Part shown: positions 1 to 8,756 of the stretch, one piece after another
Position numbering within the stretch: the first letter of the stretch is position 1
How the letters are laid out: every line of letters begins with the position of its first letter
From: Pseudochrobactrum asaccharolyticum
GTDB lineage: Bacteria > Pseudomonadota > Alphaproteobacteria > Rhizobiales > Rhizobiaceae
DNA: 64,000 bases
Direction: 5' to 3'
Assembly: GCF_003314995.1 (NCBI RefSeq)
Contig: NZ_QNRH01000004.1
Span: 416,768-480,767 of the forward strand
Notes under the pieces: model-generated
Seen by the model: the letters and a program-made list of their open reading frames with translations, nothing else
What the model was told of the DNA's origin: nothing
Database searches by the model: none
Made by a program: the position numbers and the translations under genes

Positions 1-535
1 AGTTCAGCACAAAGCTTGGTGCATAGGACTGGTCAACAGTGATGACGAGAGTGTTGGCGTCTGTTGCTTTGACTTTTTCTTCAATATTGTCCGGTGTGAA
101 GCCGAACTGTGTGAGGATGAAAGACGGGCTCTTGTCGATTTTAACAGCGCGGATCAGCGAGTAAGCAACATCTTCAGCAGTCAGCGGATTGCCGGAAGCA
201 AATTTCTGACCTTCACGGATTTTGAAAGTATAGGTCAGGCCGTCTTCGGAAACTTCCCAGCTTTCCGCAGCATCGCCGATAACTTTCGAGGCATCATTCG
301 GGTCAAGACGCAGCAGACGGTCATAGGTGTTGCCGAGAATTTCGCCGGTGGACAGCTCGAAAGATTCCGCCGGATCCAGCGTGATCATATCATCGAATGT
401 CCAGCCCAGAACCAGCGTGTCAGCCGGTGTTGCCGCCTGCACAGCTGCGGCGCTGACAAATACGCCGAGAGCGGCGGTCGCAGCCAGATATCCAAAACGA
501 TTTAAAGATTTAATCCCAGCGGAATTTTTAATCAT
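1..535 (-). CDS. Peptide ABC transporter substrate-binding protein (SBP_bac_5), 5' part only
   Basis: This is the N-terminal 178 codons of a periplasmic solute-binding protein; the rest lies outside the window. The start ATG (complement of 533-535) is followed by a signal peptide with a basic start, a hydrophobic core and an AVQA-type cleavage site near residue 30. The mature part carries the opening of the DppA/OppA family: a strand with GWTFDD, then LDPAE, a NTYDRLLRLDP segment, a WEVSEDGLTYTFKIREG segment and a LTAEDVAYSL segment, all hallmarks of SBP_bac_5. Such proteins deliver di- or oligopeptides to an ABC permease in the inner membrane. A dipeptidase gene lies 136 bp upstream on the same strand, which suggests peptide uptake coupled to hydrolysis. 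The exact ligand cannot be read from the sequence. Confidence 0.9.
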   Translation of the reverse strand, partial: MIKNSAGIKSLNRFGYLAATAALGVFVSAAAVQAATPADTLVLGWTFDDMITLDPAESFELSTGEILGNTYDRLLRLDPNDASKVIGDAAESWEVSEDGLTYTFKIREGQKFASGNPLTAEDVAYSLIRAVKIDKSPSFILTQFGFTPDNIEEKVKATDANTLVITVDQSYAPSFVLN

Positions 536-671
536 TATATACCCCATATTTCATCCCAAATGATTAGCCGTTTGACCGGCTTGCGATAGTTGATACACGT
601 CTATCACACCGTGTTATTCCGGGTTTTATTTCACTTCTGCCGATATCAACCGGCAGAAATTTTATAATGTA

Positions 672-1796
672 TCATATGTCCGAATGGCGGGACTCCGCAA
701 GCAGGCCAACATTCGTCGTCAACTGTTTGTTTTCGTGCTTTTCATGCCATGCGGAACGCAGCACACGCAGCCAGTTGTCACGGCAGATTTTTGCCAGATC
801 ATCTTCGCCATAGCCTGCTTCACGCAGCGCCTGCACGAGGTTCTGTGTTCCGGCAGCATCCTTAATACCATCCGGTATCGGGCCGCCGTCATAATCGGAA
901 CCGAGAGCCACGCCGTCGATACCGACTTTGCCGACCAGATAATCAATATGGCGTACCATATCGCTGAACGGCGTAGCCGTATTGACCTGACCATCTGCCC
1001 GCAACATGGTGGTGACATAGTTGAGGCCGACCAGACCATTGCTTTCAGCAATTGCATCAAGCTGTTTGTCGGTAAGGTTGCGCGCGACCGGTGTCAGAGC
1101 ATGGGCATTGGAATGGCTGCAAATGAGCGGCTGATTGCTCAGTTTAGCGGCATGCCAGAAACCTTTTTCAGTGATATGCGACAAGTCAATGAGAATGCCG
1201 AGGCTGTTACAGGCCTTGATCAGTTCGCGTCCGGCATCAGTCAGACCCGGAGCGGTATCAGGGCTCATCGGATAGGAGAAAGGTACGCCGTGGCCGAAAA
1301 TATTGTGGCGGCTCCAGACAGGGCCCAGTGAACGCAAACCGGCCTGATAAAACAGTTCCAGTGCTTTCAGGTCTTTATCAAGCGCTTCACAGCCTTCCAT
1401 ATGCAGAACAGCTGCAAAGTCACCGTCAACCAGCGCATTGTCGATATCCTGACCGGTACGGCAGATTTTCCAGCCGCCTGCACGTTCAAGCTTATAGGCA
1501 ATGTCGATAAATTCGCTGGCGATATCGAAAGAATAGGTACGGTCAATCGGTTCGGCCAGAGGTGTATCATAATGGCCGTTACTGTCCGGTTCGTCGAAAA
1601 TGGTTTCTCCGGTAGCAGGGTTGGGAATGTAAATGGCGCACAGACCGCCAGCCAGACCGCCTTTACGGGAACGCGGCAAATCAATATGCCCCTGATCTGT
1701 TCCCTCGATAAATTCTTTTACCGGATCCTCGCCTTTATTGCGGCTCTCCCACAGACGAAGCAGCACATCATTATGGCCGTCAAAAACTGCTTGCAT
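672..1796 (-). CDS. Membrane dipeptidase (renal dipeptidase family, peptidase M19)
   Basis: The 374-residue product is a zinc-dependent dipeptidase of the M19 family, which hydrolyses dipeptides and sometimes D-amino-acid dipeptides or beta-lactams. Zinc-site residues are visible: the N-terminal HND motif (H8, D10), the bridging glutamate in LHMEG (E134), the histidines in DLSH (H207) and CSHSN (H228), and the aspartate in GSDYDGG (D301). The length matches the family. No signal peptide is visible, so the bacterial enzyme is probably cytoplasmic. It lies upstream of and co-oriented with a peptide-binding protein gene, so it probably degrades imported dipeptides. The start ATG gives MQAVFDGHND, which places the first zinc ligands where family members have them. 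Confidence 0.93.
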   Translation of the reverse strand: MQAVFDGHNDVLLRLWESRNKGEDPVKEFIEGTDQGHIDLPRSRKGGLAGGLCAIYIPNPATGETIFDEPDSNGHYDTPLAEPIDRTYSFDIASEFIDIAYKLERAGGWKICRTGQDIDNALVDGDFAAVLHMEGCEALDKDLKALELFYQAGLRSLGPVWSRHNIFGHGVPFSYPMSPDTAPGLTDAGRELIKACNSLGILIDLSHITEKGFWHAAKLSNQPLICSHSNAHALTPVARNLTDKQLDAIAESNGLVGLNYVTTMLRADGQVNTATPFSDMVRHIDYLVGKVGIDGVALGSDYDGGPIPDGIKDAAGTQNLVQALREAGYGEDDLAKICRDNWLRVLRSAWHEKHENKQLTTNVGLLAESRHSDI

Positions 1797-2104
1797 GATA
1801 TAATTCCCAATTTCCTCAGCCTTACATAAAATCAGGGAGGCTGTTTAAGTCAAGCAGGGGCAGAGAAGCAGATTGTTGATGTCGTTTTGCGACATATGCG
1901 ACAGATTGTGAAACTATCCAAAATGACGAAGACGAAGCTCAAAATGCTGGAAAAAGAGGCGAATGTTTCATTTTTCAAATAGCAATATGCAGAATATGCA
2001 TAAACCTATGCTGAAAAAACAATCCATATTCAGAGTGAATGTCTTCATTCAAGCTTTTGTTTTTTATAATAAAATCAATGTATTTTAGCAAAATTTCTGA
2101 AATT

Positions 2105-2142
2105 ATAAAAAAAGCGCCGTATTTTTAAAAATACGGCGCTTT
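2105..2142 (-). terminator. Rho-independent terminator of the omp gene
   Basis: A perfect 32-base palindrome lies at 2111-2142 (16-base arms, AAAGCGCCGTATTTTT and its complement). On the minus strand it is followed by a run of T. It sits just downstream of the outer membrane protein stop codon at 2170. The remaining 1797-2104 stretch upstream of the dipeptidase is AT-rich and I see nothing else in it. Confidence 0.85.
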
Positions 2143-2169
2143 GCATTTTTTTGACTAAGCTATCAAGAA

Positions 2170-2811
2170 TCAGAAGCGGTAGTTCACACCGGCCTTGAGG
2201 GCGTGTGTCTTCAGATTGTTTTCGTAGCGGGTGTCATTCACACTGGTTTTAACACCATTGTGGCGCATGTAGTTGTATTCTGCTTTCACCGAGAACGGAC
2301 CGGAAAGCTGCTGTTCAACACCGGCGCCGAGCTGTACACCACCAGCCCATTTGGAACCGGATGTTACATTGTCTTTTGGCTTGAACTTGGTGGTGCCATA
2401 ACCAACGGTACCGTAAACAAGGGTTTTATCCATAGCGTAACCGGCTTTCACCTTGGCAACACCGCTCCAGGACTGCTGCAAACGTCCATTGTCCTGAATT
2501 TTGTGTTCGGCTTCACCGAAATTACCTTCGAGTTCACCACCATAGACGAAATTGCCGGACTGGAAGTTCTTACCGGCAACGATACCGCCCAAAGCCGAAG
2601 TACGGCTTGAGAAAGGGCTAGGGGTTTTGGACGATGTGGTACCAAGCTGCGCACCGACATAGTTGCCTTCCCAAGTTGCAGGGGCATCATAGCTTGATGA
2701 GCTGTCATTATAGCTATAGTCGTTATTGTTGAAGGCGTCCGCTGCCAGAGCAGGGGCCTGTGTCAATGCCAGCGCGAGTGCTGCTGTGCTGAAAAGTGTA
2801 ATGTGACGCAT
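2170..2811 (-). CDS. Omp25/Omp31-family outer membrane beta-barrel protein
   Basis: The 213-residue product has a clear Sec signal peptide (MRHITLFSTAALALAL, cleavage near PALAADA). A Ser/Asn/Tyr-rich linker follows, then an 8-stranded porin-like barrel signature: WEGNYVGAQLG opening, alternating aromatic strands such as LVYGTVGYGTTKF, and a C-terminal strand ending NYRF with the terminal Phe needed for outer-membrane assembly. This matches the Omp25/Omp31 family of Brucella and rhizobia, abundant outer-membrane proteins. The gene stands alone between a strong terminator and a roughly 210-bp upstream region that contains a perfect TTAA-N7-TTAAC site. Members of the family are often multicopy, so an individual gene name is not given. 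Confidence 0.9.
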   Translation of the reverse strand: MRHITLFSTAALALALTQAPALAADAFNNNDYSYNDSSSSYDAPATWEGNYVGAQLGTTSSKTPSPFSSRTSALGGIVAGKNFQSGNFVYGGELEGNFGEAEHKIQDNGRLQQSWSGVAKVKAGYAMDKTLVYGTVGYGTTKFKPKDNVTSGSKWAGGVQLGAGVEQQLSGPFSVKAEYNYMRHNGVKTSVNDTRYENNLKTHALKAGVNYRF

Positions 2812-2983
2812 AGTACGGCTCCGTCTTTACCTGAGAGGCAATATTTAAACTTGCTGGCGCCAATCTTCTCAGATGAGTCTTTCGGGACGTGCGCCTTTGA
2901 GCCGGTTATGACGGTTAATTGTGACCAATTTGGTTTATGTTTGCCATAATCGCGGGTCAGACACCTTATTGTTTTGTTTATCA

Positions 2984-2999
2984 TTAACAGCGGGTTAAC
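2984..2999 (-). promoter_or_regulatory. Candidate CtrA-binding site upstream of omp
   Basis: The sequence TTAA-CAGCGGG-TTAAC fits the full alphaproteobacterial CtrA consensus TTAA-N7-TTAAC. It lies about 175 bp upstream of the omp start and immediately beyond the radC stop. CtrA is known to control outer-membrane composition in Brucella. The distance to the start is long, so its role is an inference. Confidence 0.5.
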
Positions 3000-3021
3000 A
3001 GCATGGAATGCTGTGCTACAG

Positions 3022-3936
3022 TCAGATTAGCCCCAGTCCGCGCATGCTGACATGTCCGGCTTTGCCGATAATAATATGATCATGGACAGCAATATTCAGC
3101 GGCGATGCAATCGAGATAATAAGCTTGGTCATATCAATATCCGCCCGTGAGGGGTTGGCGTCACCGGAAGGGTGATTATGGAATAAGATAAGGGCTGTAG
3201 AGGATAATTCGAGTGCGCGTTTGATGACTTCGCGGGGATAAACAGGCGTATGGTCCACGGTGCCGATCTGTTGCACCTCATCGGCGATCAGCCGGTTTTT
3301 CTTATCAAGAAACAGAATGCGGAATTGCTCGCGATTTTCATAGGCCATAGAGGTCATGCAATAGGCGATGACCTTGCTCCATGAATCGAGAATATCCTTT
3401 TTCATGATTTCGCTTTTGCCTGACCGGCGGACACAGGCATTGAGCAATTTAATATCCTGTGCGACGGCTTCACCGCAGCCTGCAACTTCCCTTAGTAAGT
3501 GCGGCTCCGCGCCAAGAACAGCGGCAAAGCTGCCAAAACGGTTGAGCAAGGCTTTGGCCAATGGTTTGGTATCTGCCCGTGCAATCGTGCGAAACAGCAG
3601 CAATTCCAGTAACTCGTAATCAGCCAATACGTCATCGCCATGATTGACAAAACGCTCACGCAGACGCTGACGGTGGCCGCTATAATGCGGCTTGGCCTTT
3701 TTAGATGCGATGGCAGGCTTAGCAGTTTCTGGAGGTGCGAAAAAACTATCCGGCGGGCGGGGCGGGTGGTTCTCTGCCAGCCCTTTTAAAATCGAAAGGC
3801 GAGCAGGCAGCTGACGCACCGCACTCACCTCGTCAAAACTTTGCAAATGCTGTTTATCATCATCTGACAGATAGTGCTCTTCATCATCCGCAGGCGGAAA
3901 TTGCTTGGCCATTCTGTAACTTGCCCCCGAATGCAC
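3022..3936 (-). CDS. radC: RadC family JAB/MPN-domain protein
   Basis: The 304-residue product has an N-terminal helix-hairpin-helix-like region (about residues 85-170, with [10 protein letters not shown] and [10 protein letters not shown]). A C-terminal RadC/JAB domain follows (about 180-304) with the JAMM metal site [15 protein letters not shown] (H253, H255, D266). The family is named for DNA repair, but its biochemical role is unsettled. The first 80 residues are an unusual acidic, proline-rich extension; typical RadC is 220-250 residues. An internal ATG at 3912 (MAKQFPP) is preceded by GGGGG at a plausible distance and may be the true start. In many rhizobia radC follows map and sfsA; here the vitamin-B6 genes separate them. 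Confidence 0.92.
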   Translation of the reverse strand: MHSGASYRMAKQFPPADDEEHYLSDDDKQHLQSFDEVSAVRQLPARLSILKGLAENHPPRPPDSFFAPPETAKPAIASKKAKPHYSGHRQRLRERFVNHGDDVLADYELLELLLFRTIARADTKPLAKALLNRFGSFAAVLGAEPHLLREVAGCGEAVAQDIKLLNACVRRSGKSEIMKKDILDSWSKVIAYCMTSMAYENREQFRILFLDKKNRLIADEVQQIGTVDHTPVYPREVIKRALELSSTALILFHNHPSGDANPSRADIDMTKLIISIASPLNIAVHDHIIIGKAGHVSMRGLGLI

Positions 3937-4069
3937 AGATGGCTACCGCCTCTCGATGCGGTTTCCGTTTGCAAATTAAACGGAATTTTACAGAATGGTC
4001 TATGAAAAAATGCGATGAAGCGGGATTGCTGAACAATTTAAGTATTTGATTGTATTTCTTAAATTGATT

Positions 4070-4870
4070 TTACGCTGTCTTTTCATCGGGCGCAGGAATG
4101 AGACCCGGCCAGTAATAAACATCCGCAGTCGGGCGTGCACCAAAGATTGCCTGCCCAACGCGGACTATATCTGCGCCTTCTTCAATCGCGGCTTCAAAGT
4201 CGCCGGACATGCCCATAGAGAGTTTGGTGATGCCGGAATGGCGCTGTGCCGCCTGATCGCGCAAACTACGCAGCAGCCGGAAGCAAGGGCGCACTTTATC
4301 CAGATCAGAGCTGAACAAAGCAAGGGTCATCAGACCGCGCGGTCTCAAACGCGGATAATCCGGCAGACGCTCAATGAAAGGCAGCAGATCGTCGGGATGA
4401 AGGCCATATTTGCTCTCTTCACCGGATGTGTTGACCTGCACAAACACATCAAGATCTTTATTTTCATTCTCAAGCCGGCGGTTCAGTTCTTCCGCAAGGC
4501 GGATACTGTCGAGCGCATGAAACTCTGTGGCGAAGCGCGTGAGATATTTGACCTTATTGGTCTGAAGATGGCCGATAATGCTCCAGTTAATCGCCAGATC
4601 ATCGAGTTTCTCACGTTTATCGCGGGCTTCCTGAAGTTTGTTCTCGCCGAAATCCGTTATCCCTGCAGCGAAGGCGTAACGCAGAATGTGCGCCGGTACT
4701 GTCTTGGTAACAGGCAGCAGACGTACATCTTCTGGCTTGCGGCCACTGCGTAAAGCCGCAGCTGCAATACGCTGCTGAACCAGCTGTAAATTCTCCGCAA
4801 AGCGAATTGCGGGTGTTTCACCAAAGCGGGCTATATCTTCAGGTGAAAGGCTGGAAAGCAACTGATCCAT
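4070..4870 (-). CDS. YggS/PLPBP family pyridoxal-phosphate homeostasis protein
   Basis: The 266-residue product is a single-domain, PLP-binding TIM-barrel protein of the YggS/PROSC family, which buffers PLP and affects amino-acid and B6 balance without a known catalytic reaction. The PLP lysine lies in the motif LLPVTKTVPA (K56). FGENKLQEA, WSIIGHLQTNK, VNTSGEESKYG and LSMGMSGDFEAAIEEGADIVRVG are all typical and in order. The length is about 30 residues above the usual 230, through N-terminal extension. The gene is next to a MocR-type regulator and close to pyridoxal kinase, which fits a B6-related neighbourhood. Confidence 0.93.
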   Translation of the reverse strand: MDQLLSSLSPEDIARFGETPAIRFAENLQLVQQRIAAAALRSGRKPEDVRLLPVTKTVPAHILRYAFAAGITDFGENKLQEARDKREKLDDLAINWSIIGHLQTNKVKYLTRFATEFHALDSIRLAEELNRRLENENKDLDVFVQVNTSGEESKYGLHPDDLLPFIERLPDYPRLRPRGLMTLALFSSDLDKVRPCFRLLRSLRDQAAQRHSGITKLSMGMSGDFEAAIEEGADIVRVGQAIFGARPTADVYYWPGLIPAPDEKTA

Positions 4871-4981
4871 GGCACATATCTTTCATGCTGGTTGCCTTAC
4901 ATGCAGGCAAAATACGGCACAGAGCATACTACGGAGACGGTTGCTTTTAACCGGCCGCTTTTCATTTCACCGGCAGGCCAT

Positions 4982-6550
4982 TTAAACTACTGGCACTTTG
5001 ATGTTCTGAAAAGCCGTTTTGAGCTTTTTAACCGCAGATTCAAGCTCTGCCGGTGTATAGGCTGCAAAACCCATTAAGAAACCGGCTCTGCCTGTGCCGG
5101 ATGCATGCAGCGGAGAGAGCCCCAGCAGTTCAACACCAACGCGTCTTGCAGCATCAATGGCTGCACGCTCAGATATTTCGCAGGTGAGCAGGCACGGCAT
5201 TTGCAGACCGCCGATCGGCACACGCGGCTCGATAAACTCGCTCAGATGTGTCGTGACAAGCCTTGTGAGAACCTCAAGCCGCTCTGCATAGATATTGCGC
5301 ATGGTGCGGATATGGGCACCGAAATGCCCGCCTTCCATAAAGCGGGCAAGGGTAAGCTGTGCAAGCGAAGCCGTGTGACCGTCCAGCAGGGTGCGCGCAG
5401 TAGTCATGGGTTTGACCAGTTGCGGCGGCAGCACGATGTAACCGATACGCAGACCCGGGAACAGAGACTTGGTGAAAGTACCGATATAGATGGTGCGGTC
5501 ATGAGGATCGAGCCCCTGCACACAGGCTGTCGGTTTGCCGGTATAGCGAAACTCGCTGTCATAATCGTCTTCGATAATCCATGCCTGATGACGGGATGCC
5601 CATTCAATCAAGGCCAGACGCCTGTCCAGAGCCAGTGTTGCACCGGTCGGAAACTGATGGGACGGGGTGAGAAAGACAGCCTTGGCTCTGAACGGGTCTT
5701 CGAGAATATGCTCGGCAACAATGCCCTGCCAGTCGACGGCAACGGGGACAGGGATCAGACCAGCGGCATCAAAAGCTCTGCGGGCACCGTAATAGACCGG
5801 GTCTTCAATGAAAATACTGTCGCCTGCATCCAGCAACATATTGGCGCAGAGTGTTAGTGCCTGTTGCGAACTGGTCAGCACCAGCACACGGTCGGCGGTT
5901 GCACGAGCACCGCGTTCCAGATTGACATAGTCGGCAATCGCACGACGCAGCGGTTCTGTGCCTTGCGGATTGCCATGCAGCAGTGCCTGTGTGCCGGTTT
6001 CTTTGAGAACCTGCCGCTCTAACCGTTCCCAGAGCTGGATCGGAAAACTGCGGGTTTCCGGCAAACCCGGTGCAAAGGGGCGGGGAATCAGCTGTTCACG
6101 CACGCCGCCGCTACGAAACATATCATTGCCGCGCTTGCTTAAGTTGGGTGCCTGATTGCGTGCCAATGCATCCCGTTGAGAAAGCCTGCGCCCTGCAGAA
6201 AAATCAGTCATCTCAGCCACAAAACTACCGCTGCCGACGCGACGCTCAATAAAGCCTTCTGCATGAAGTTGGCTATAGGCGGCCTCAATCGTATCGCGTG
6301 AGACATCCAGCGATACGGCCAAAGCACGGGAGGCGGGAAGCGGCTTTCCCGGCATCAAAGCCCCGTTGACGATCAGTTGGCGGATAGCGCGCTGTATACG
6401 TGCATGAAGCGGCATTGCGGCATTCGCCGGATGGGCGATCCATGCTTTGACAGATTCAAGTTGGGAGTGCCTGAACAATTGGTCTGGTTCCGATGAGACA
6501 AGTGGAGGGAGATAACAGACCATTTGCGAGTTAAAAGTCAAGCGCATCAT
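4982..6550 (-). CDS. pdxR: MocR/PdxR-type GntR regulator with aminotransferase domain
   Basis: The product (522 residues from the chosen start) combines an N-terminal GntR winged helix with a fold-type-I aminotransferase domain. The winged-helix core includes LPASRALAVSLDVSRDTIEAAY and ends GSGSF. The aminotransferase domain includes SSQQAL, EDPVYYG, EDDYDSEFRY and the PLP lysine in GTFTKSLFPGLRIGY. MocR regulators of this kind sense PLP and control B6 synthesis or salvage. The gene is divergent from a BenE-type transporter and pyridoxal kinase, which supports the PdxR assignment. An upstream ATG at 6601 would leave only 17 bp to the divergent gene and would bury an inverted repeat, so the ATG at 6550, preceded by AGG, is preferred. 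The symbol is given by context rather than strict orthology. Confidence 0.85.
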   Translation of the reverse strand: MMRLTFNSQMVCYLPPLVSSEPDQLFRHSQLESVKAWIAHPANAAMPLHARIQRAIRQLIVNGALMPGKPLPASRALAVSLDVSRDTIEAAYSQLHAEGFIERRVGSGSFVAEMTDFSAGRRLSQRDALARNQAPNLSKRGNDMFRSGGVREQLIPRPFAPGLPETRSFPIQLWERLERQVLKETGTQALLHGNPQGTEPLRRAIADYVNLERGARATADRVLVLTSSQQALTLCANMLLDAGDSIFIEDPVYYGARRAFDAAGLIPVPVAVDWQGIVAEHILEDPFRAKAVFLTPSHQFPTGATLALDRRLALIEWASRHQAWIIEDDYDSEFRYTGKPTACVQGLDPHDRTIYIGTFTKSLFPGLRIGYIVLPPQLVKPMTTARTLLDGHTASLAQLTLARFMEGGHFGAHIRTMRNIYAERLEVLTRLVTTHLSEFIEPRVPIGGLQMPCLLTCEISERAAIDAARRVGVELLGLSPLHASGTGRAGFLMGFAAYTPAELESAVKKLKTAFQNIKVPVV

Positions 6551-6563
6551 GACGAACCTGCAA

Positions 6564-6590
6564 TCTGCCGCTTTACACAGAACCGGCAGA
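6564..6590. promoter_or_regulatory. Inverted repeat in the pdxR/benE divergent promoter region
   Basis: Perfect 7-base arms TCTGCCG (6564-6570) and CGGCAGA (6584-6590) are separated by 13 bases, one to two helical turns apart. They lie in the short space between the regulator and the transporter. This is a candidate operator for the MocR regulator, although many MocR sites are direct repeats. Confidence 0.4.
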
Positions 6591-6618
6591 GCCGCAGCCA
6601 TATTAGAAAGCCTGCCTT

Positions 6619-7854
6619 ATGTCCCAGACTATTCCGCCACCGTCTCCGTTGCGTTTCAGCGATCTGCCCCATCCGATTGTTGCCGGGTTGATTTCTGTGA
6701 TCGTCAATTACGGGGGAACTTTTATTCTCGTATTTCAGGCGGCAAAGATTGCCGGTCTCAGTCCTGAGCTGACTGCGTCATGGGTCTGGTCTGTGTCTAT
6801 CGGTGTCGGTGTGACAGGGCTGATGCTGAGCTGGTATTTTCGTGAGCCGATCATCACTGCATGGTCAACACCGGCGGCGGCCTTTCTGGTTACAGCACTG
6901 GCCACAACACCTTATGCGGAAGCTGTCGGTGCTTATATTATCTCGGCTCTTGCTTTTGTCGTGCTGGGGCTTTCCGGCACCTTTGAAAAAGTAATCCGGC
7001 TTATTCCGGCGAGTATCGCTTCCGGTTTACTGGCCGGTATTTTGCTGCAATTCGGTATCGGTGCTTTTGGCGGTGCAACGATTGATCCACTGCTCGTTGG
7101 CGGGCTGATTGTCGCTTATGTGTTGCTCAAGCGCTTTACCGCCCGCTATGCGGTGGTTGGGATATTGGTGCTGGGGATTGGTTTTCTGCTGGTGCAGGGG
7201 CGGGTGGATTTCTCCAACTTGAGCCTCACGCTTGCGGCTCCGGTCTTTACAATGCCGGTCTTCTCGCTGAATGCATTGCTGAGTGTTGCCCTGCCGCTAT
7301 TCCTCATCACTTTGACCGGCCAATATATGCCGGGAATGCTGGTGCTGCGCAATGACGGCTTTAAAACCAGTGCCAATCCGATTGTCACAGTCACCGGCCT
7401 CGGCTCGCTGATCATGGCGCCATTCGGCTCCCATGCTTTTAATATTGCGGCAATTACTGCTGCGATTGCCACTGGCCGTGAAGCACATGAAGATCCGCGC
7501 AAGCGCTGGATTGCCGGTATTGCTGCGGGCGTTTTTTATGTGCTTGTCGGTGTGTTTGGTGTCACGCTTGCCGCGGTCTTTATGGCTTTTCCGGCAACAT
7601 TCATCACTACGCTGGCTGGTCTTGCTTTGCTCGGTACTATTGGCGGCAGTTTGGCAGGTGCGCTGGCTGATCCGAAAACCCGTGAAGCGGCATTGATCAC
7701 CTTTCTGGCCTCCGCTGCCAATATTAATCTGTTGGGTATTGGCGGGGCATTTTGGGGGCTGGTGATTGGTCTGGTTGCCTATATTCTGCTCAACGGACAG
7801 TTACCTAAGCGGGATCGTGAGGCGCTGGTCGCTGCCAAAGAAGGAGTAAAGTAA
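6619..7854 (+). CDS. BenE-family transporter, candidate vitamin-B6 permease
   Basis: The 411-residue integral membrane protein has about 12 hydrophobic segments and BenE/NCS2-like motifs near the start (VNYGGTFILVFQAAKIAGLS, then WSTPAAAFLVT). It also has the internal repeat with FGSHAFNIAAITAAIATG in the second half. The named family member is a benzoate/H+ symporter. Here no aromatic-degradation gene is near. The stop codon overlaps the start of pyridoxal kinase by one base (TAATG), and a MocR/PdxR regulator is divergent. A pyridoxine or pyridoxal substrate is therefore inferred from context; the sequence itself only shows a BenE-like secondary transporter. The ribosome binding site is weak. 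Confidence 0.85.
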   Translation: MSQTIPPPSPLRFSDLPHPIVAGLISVIVNYGGTFILVFQAAKIAGLSPELTASWVWSVSIGVGVTGLMLSWYFREPIITAWSTPAAAFLVTALATTPYAEAVGAYIISALAFVVLGLSGTFEKVIRLIPASIASGLLAGILLQFGIGAFGGATIDPLLVGGLIVAYVLLKRFTARYAVVGILVLGIGFLLVQGRVDFSNLSLTLAAPVFTMPVFSLNALLSVALPLFLITLTGQYMPGMLVLRNDGFKTSANPIVTVTGLGSLIMAPFGSHAFNIAAITAAIATGREAHEDPRKRWIAGIAAGVFYVLVGVFGVTLAAVFMAFPATFITTLAGLALLGTIGGSLAGALADPKTREAALITFLASAANINLLGIGGAFWGLVIGLVAYILLNGQLPKRDREALVAAKEGVK

Positions 7855-8708
7855 TGTCGTTCCCGTTATCAATGCAGACCTCGGTCATTTCTATCCAGAG
7901 TCAGGTTGTCTATGGTCATGTCGGCAACAGTGCTGCGGTGCTGCCGATGCAGGCGCGCGGGCTGAATGTTGCTGCCGTGCCGACGACATTGCTCTCCAAC
8001 CATCCGGGTTATGAAACCATGCGCGGGCGTGTGCTGGAACCGGAGCTGGTGAGTGATCTGTTGCGCGGGGTAGAAGAGCGCGGACTAATCGGTACCAGCC
8101 GTTATATTGTTTCCGGTTATCTGGGATCGCGTGCCAATGGCGAGGTTGTGGCGGATTTTGTCAAACGGGCGCGCAAGATCAATCCTGATATCATCTATAT
8201 TTGTGATCCGGTGATGGGCGATACGGGCTTAGGCGTATTCGTGGCCGATCAGGTGATGGAATGTATCATCAATGAGCTGGTGCCGCTGGCTGATCTTCTG
8301 ACGCCTAACCAGTTTGAAGTCGGGCTGATTACCGGTAGTGAGATTTCATCTTTCGATATTTTGCAGGAAAAGGTGCGTCAGATACAGGCATTTAACAATG
8401 CACGACTGGTGGCAACGGGCTGTGTCTTTCCCGATACACCCTATGGCTCACTGGAGAATGTGGTGTTTGAAGGCGGGGAAGAGACAAGACTGACTTCATC
8501 GCGTGTGCCGATTGTACCGGTGGGAACCGGTGATCTGTTCACCGGCCTGCTGACCGCTAATCTGGCGCATGGCAGCACTTTGACCGAAGCTGCCCGCAAT
8601 GCTGCGTCAACCGTGCTCAACGTTGTCGGGCGCACTGCTGAACAAGGCGAATATGAGATGCAGTTGGGCGGTGCTATTACCGCCCTGCTGCCTGCTTCAG
8701 ACATTTAA
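7854..8708 (+). CDS. pdxY: Pyridoxal kinase PdxY
   Basis: The 284-residue product is a ribokinase-fold kinase that phosphorylates pyridoxal (and often other B6 vitamers) to PLP. Visible motifs are SIQSQVVYGHVGNSAAVLP (substrate lid region), VSGYLG, DPVMGDTG (residues 118-125), LTPNQFEVGLITG, and the anion hole with catalytic base VGTGDLFTGLL (D227). The start overlaps the transporter stop (TAATG) and is served by an AAGGAG sequence 7 bases upstream, so translation is coupled. It is probably co-regulated with the transporter by the divergent PdxR-like protein. The pathway is B6 salvage in the cytoplasm. Confidence 0.95.
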   Translation: MSFPLSMQTSVISIQSQVVYGHVGNSAAVLPMQARGLNVAAVPTTLLSNHPGYETMRGRVLEPELVSDLLRGVEERGLIGTSRYIVSGYLGSRANGEVVADFVKRARKINPDIIYICDPVMGDTGLGVFVADQVMECIINELVPLADLLTPNQFEVGLITGSEISSFDILQEKVRQIQAFNNARLVATGCVFPDTPYGSLENVVFEGGEETRLTSSRVPIVPVGTGDLFTGLLTANLAHGSTLTEAARNAASTVLNVVGRTAEQGEYEMQLGGAITALLPASDI

Positions 8709-8717
8709 TGCAGGATC

Positions 8718-8756
8718 ATGGCCGCGATATCGGGAGATATCGCGGCCATTTTATTA
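8718..8756. terminator. Bidirectional terminator between pdxY and map
   Basis: A 14-bp perfect stem lies at 8718-8731 and 8736-8749 with a GGGA loop. On the plus strand it is followed by a TTTTATTATTTT tract. It separates the convergent pdxY and map genes. Confidence 0.85.
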
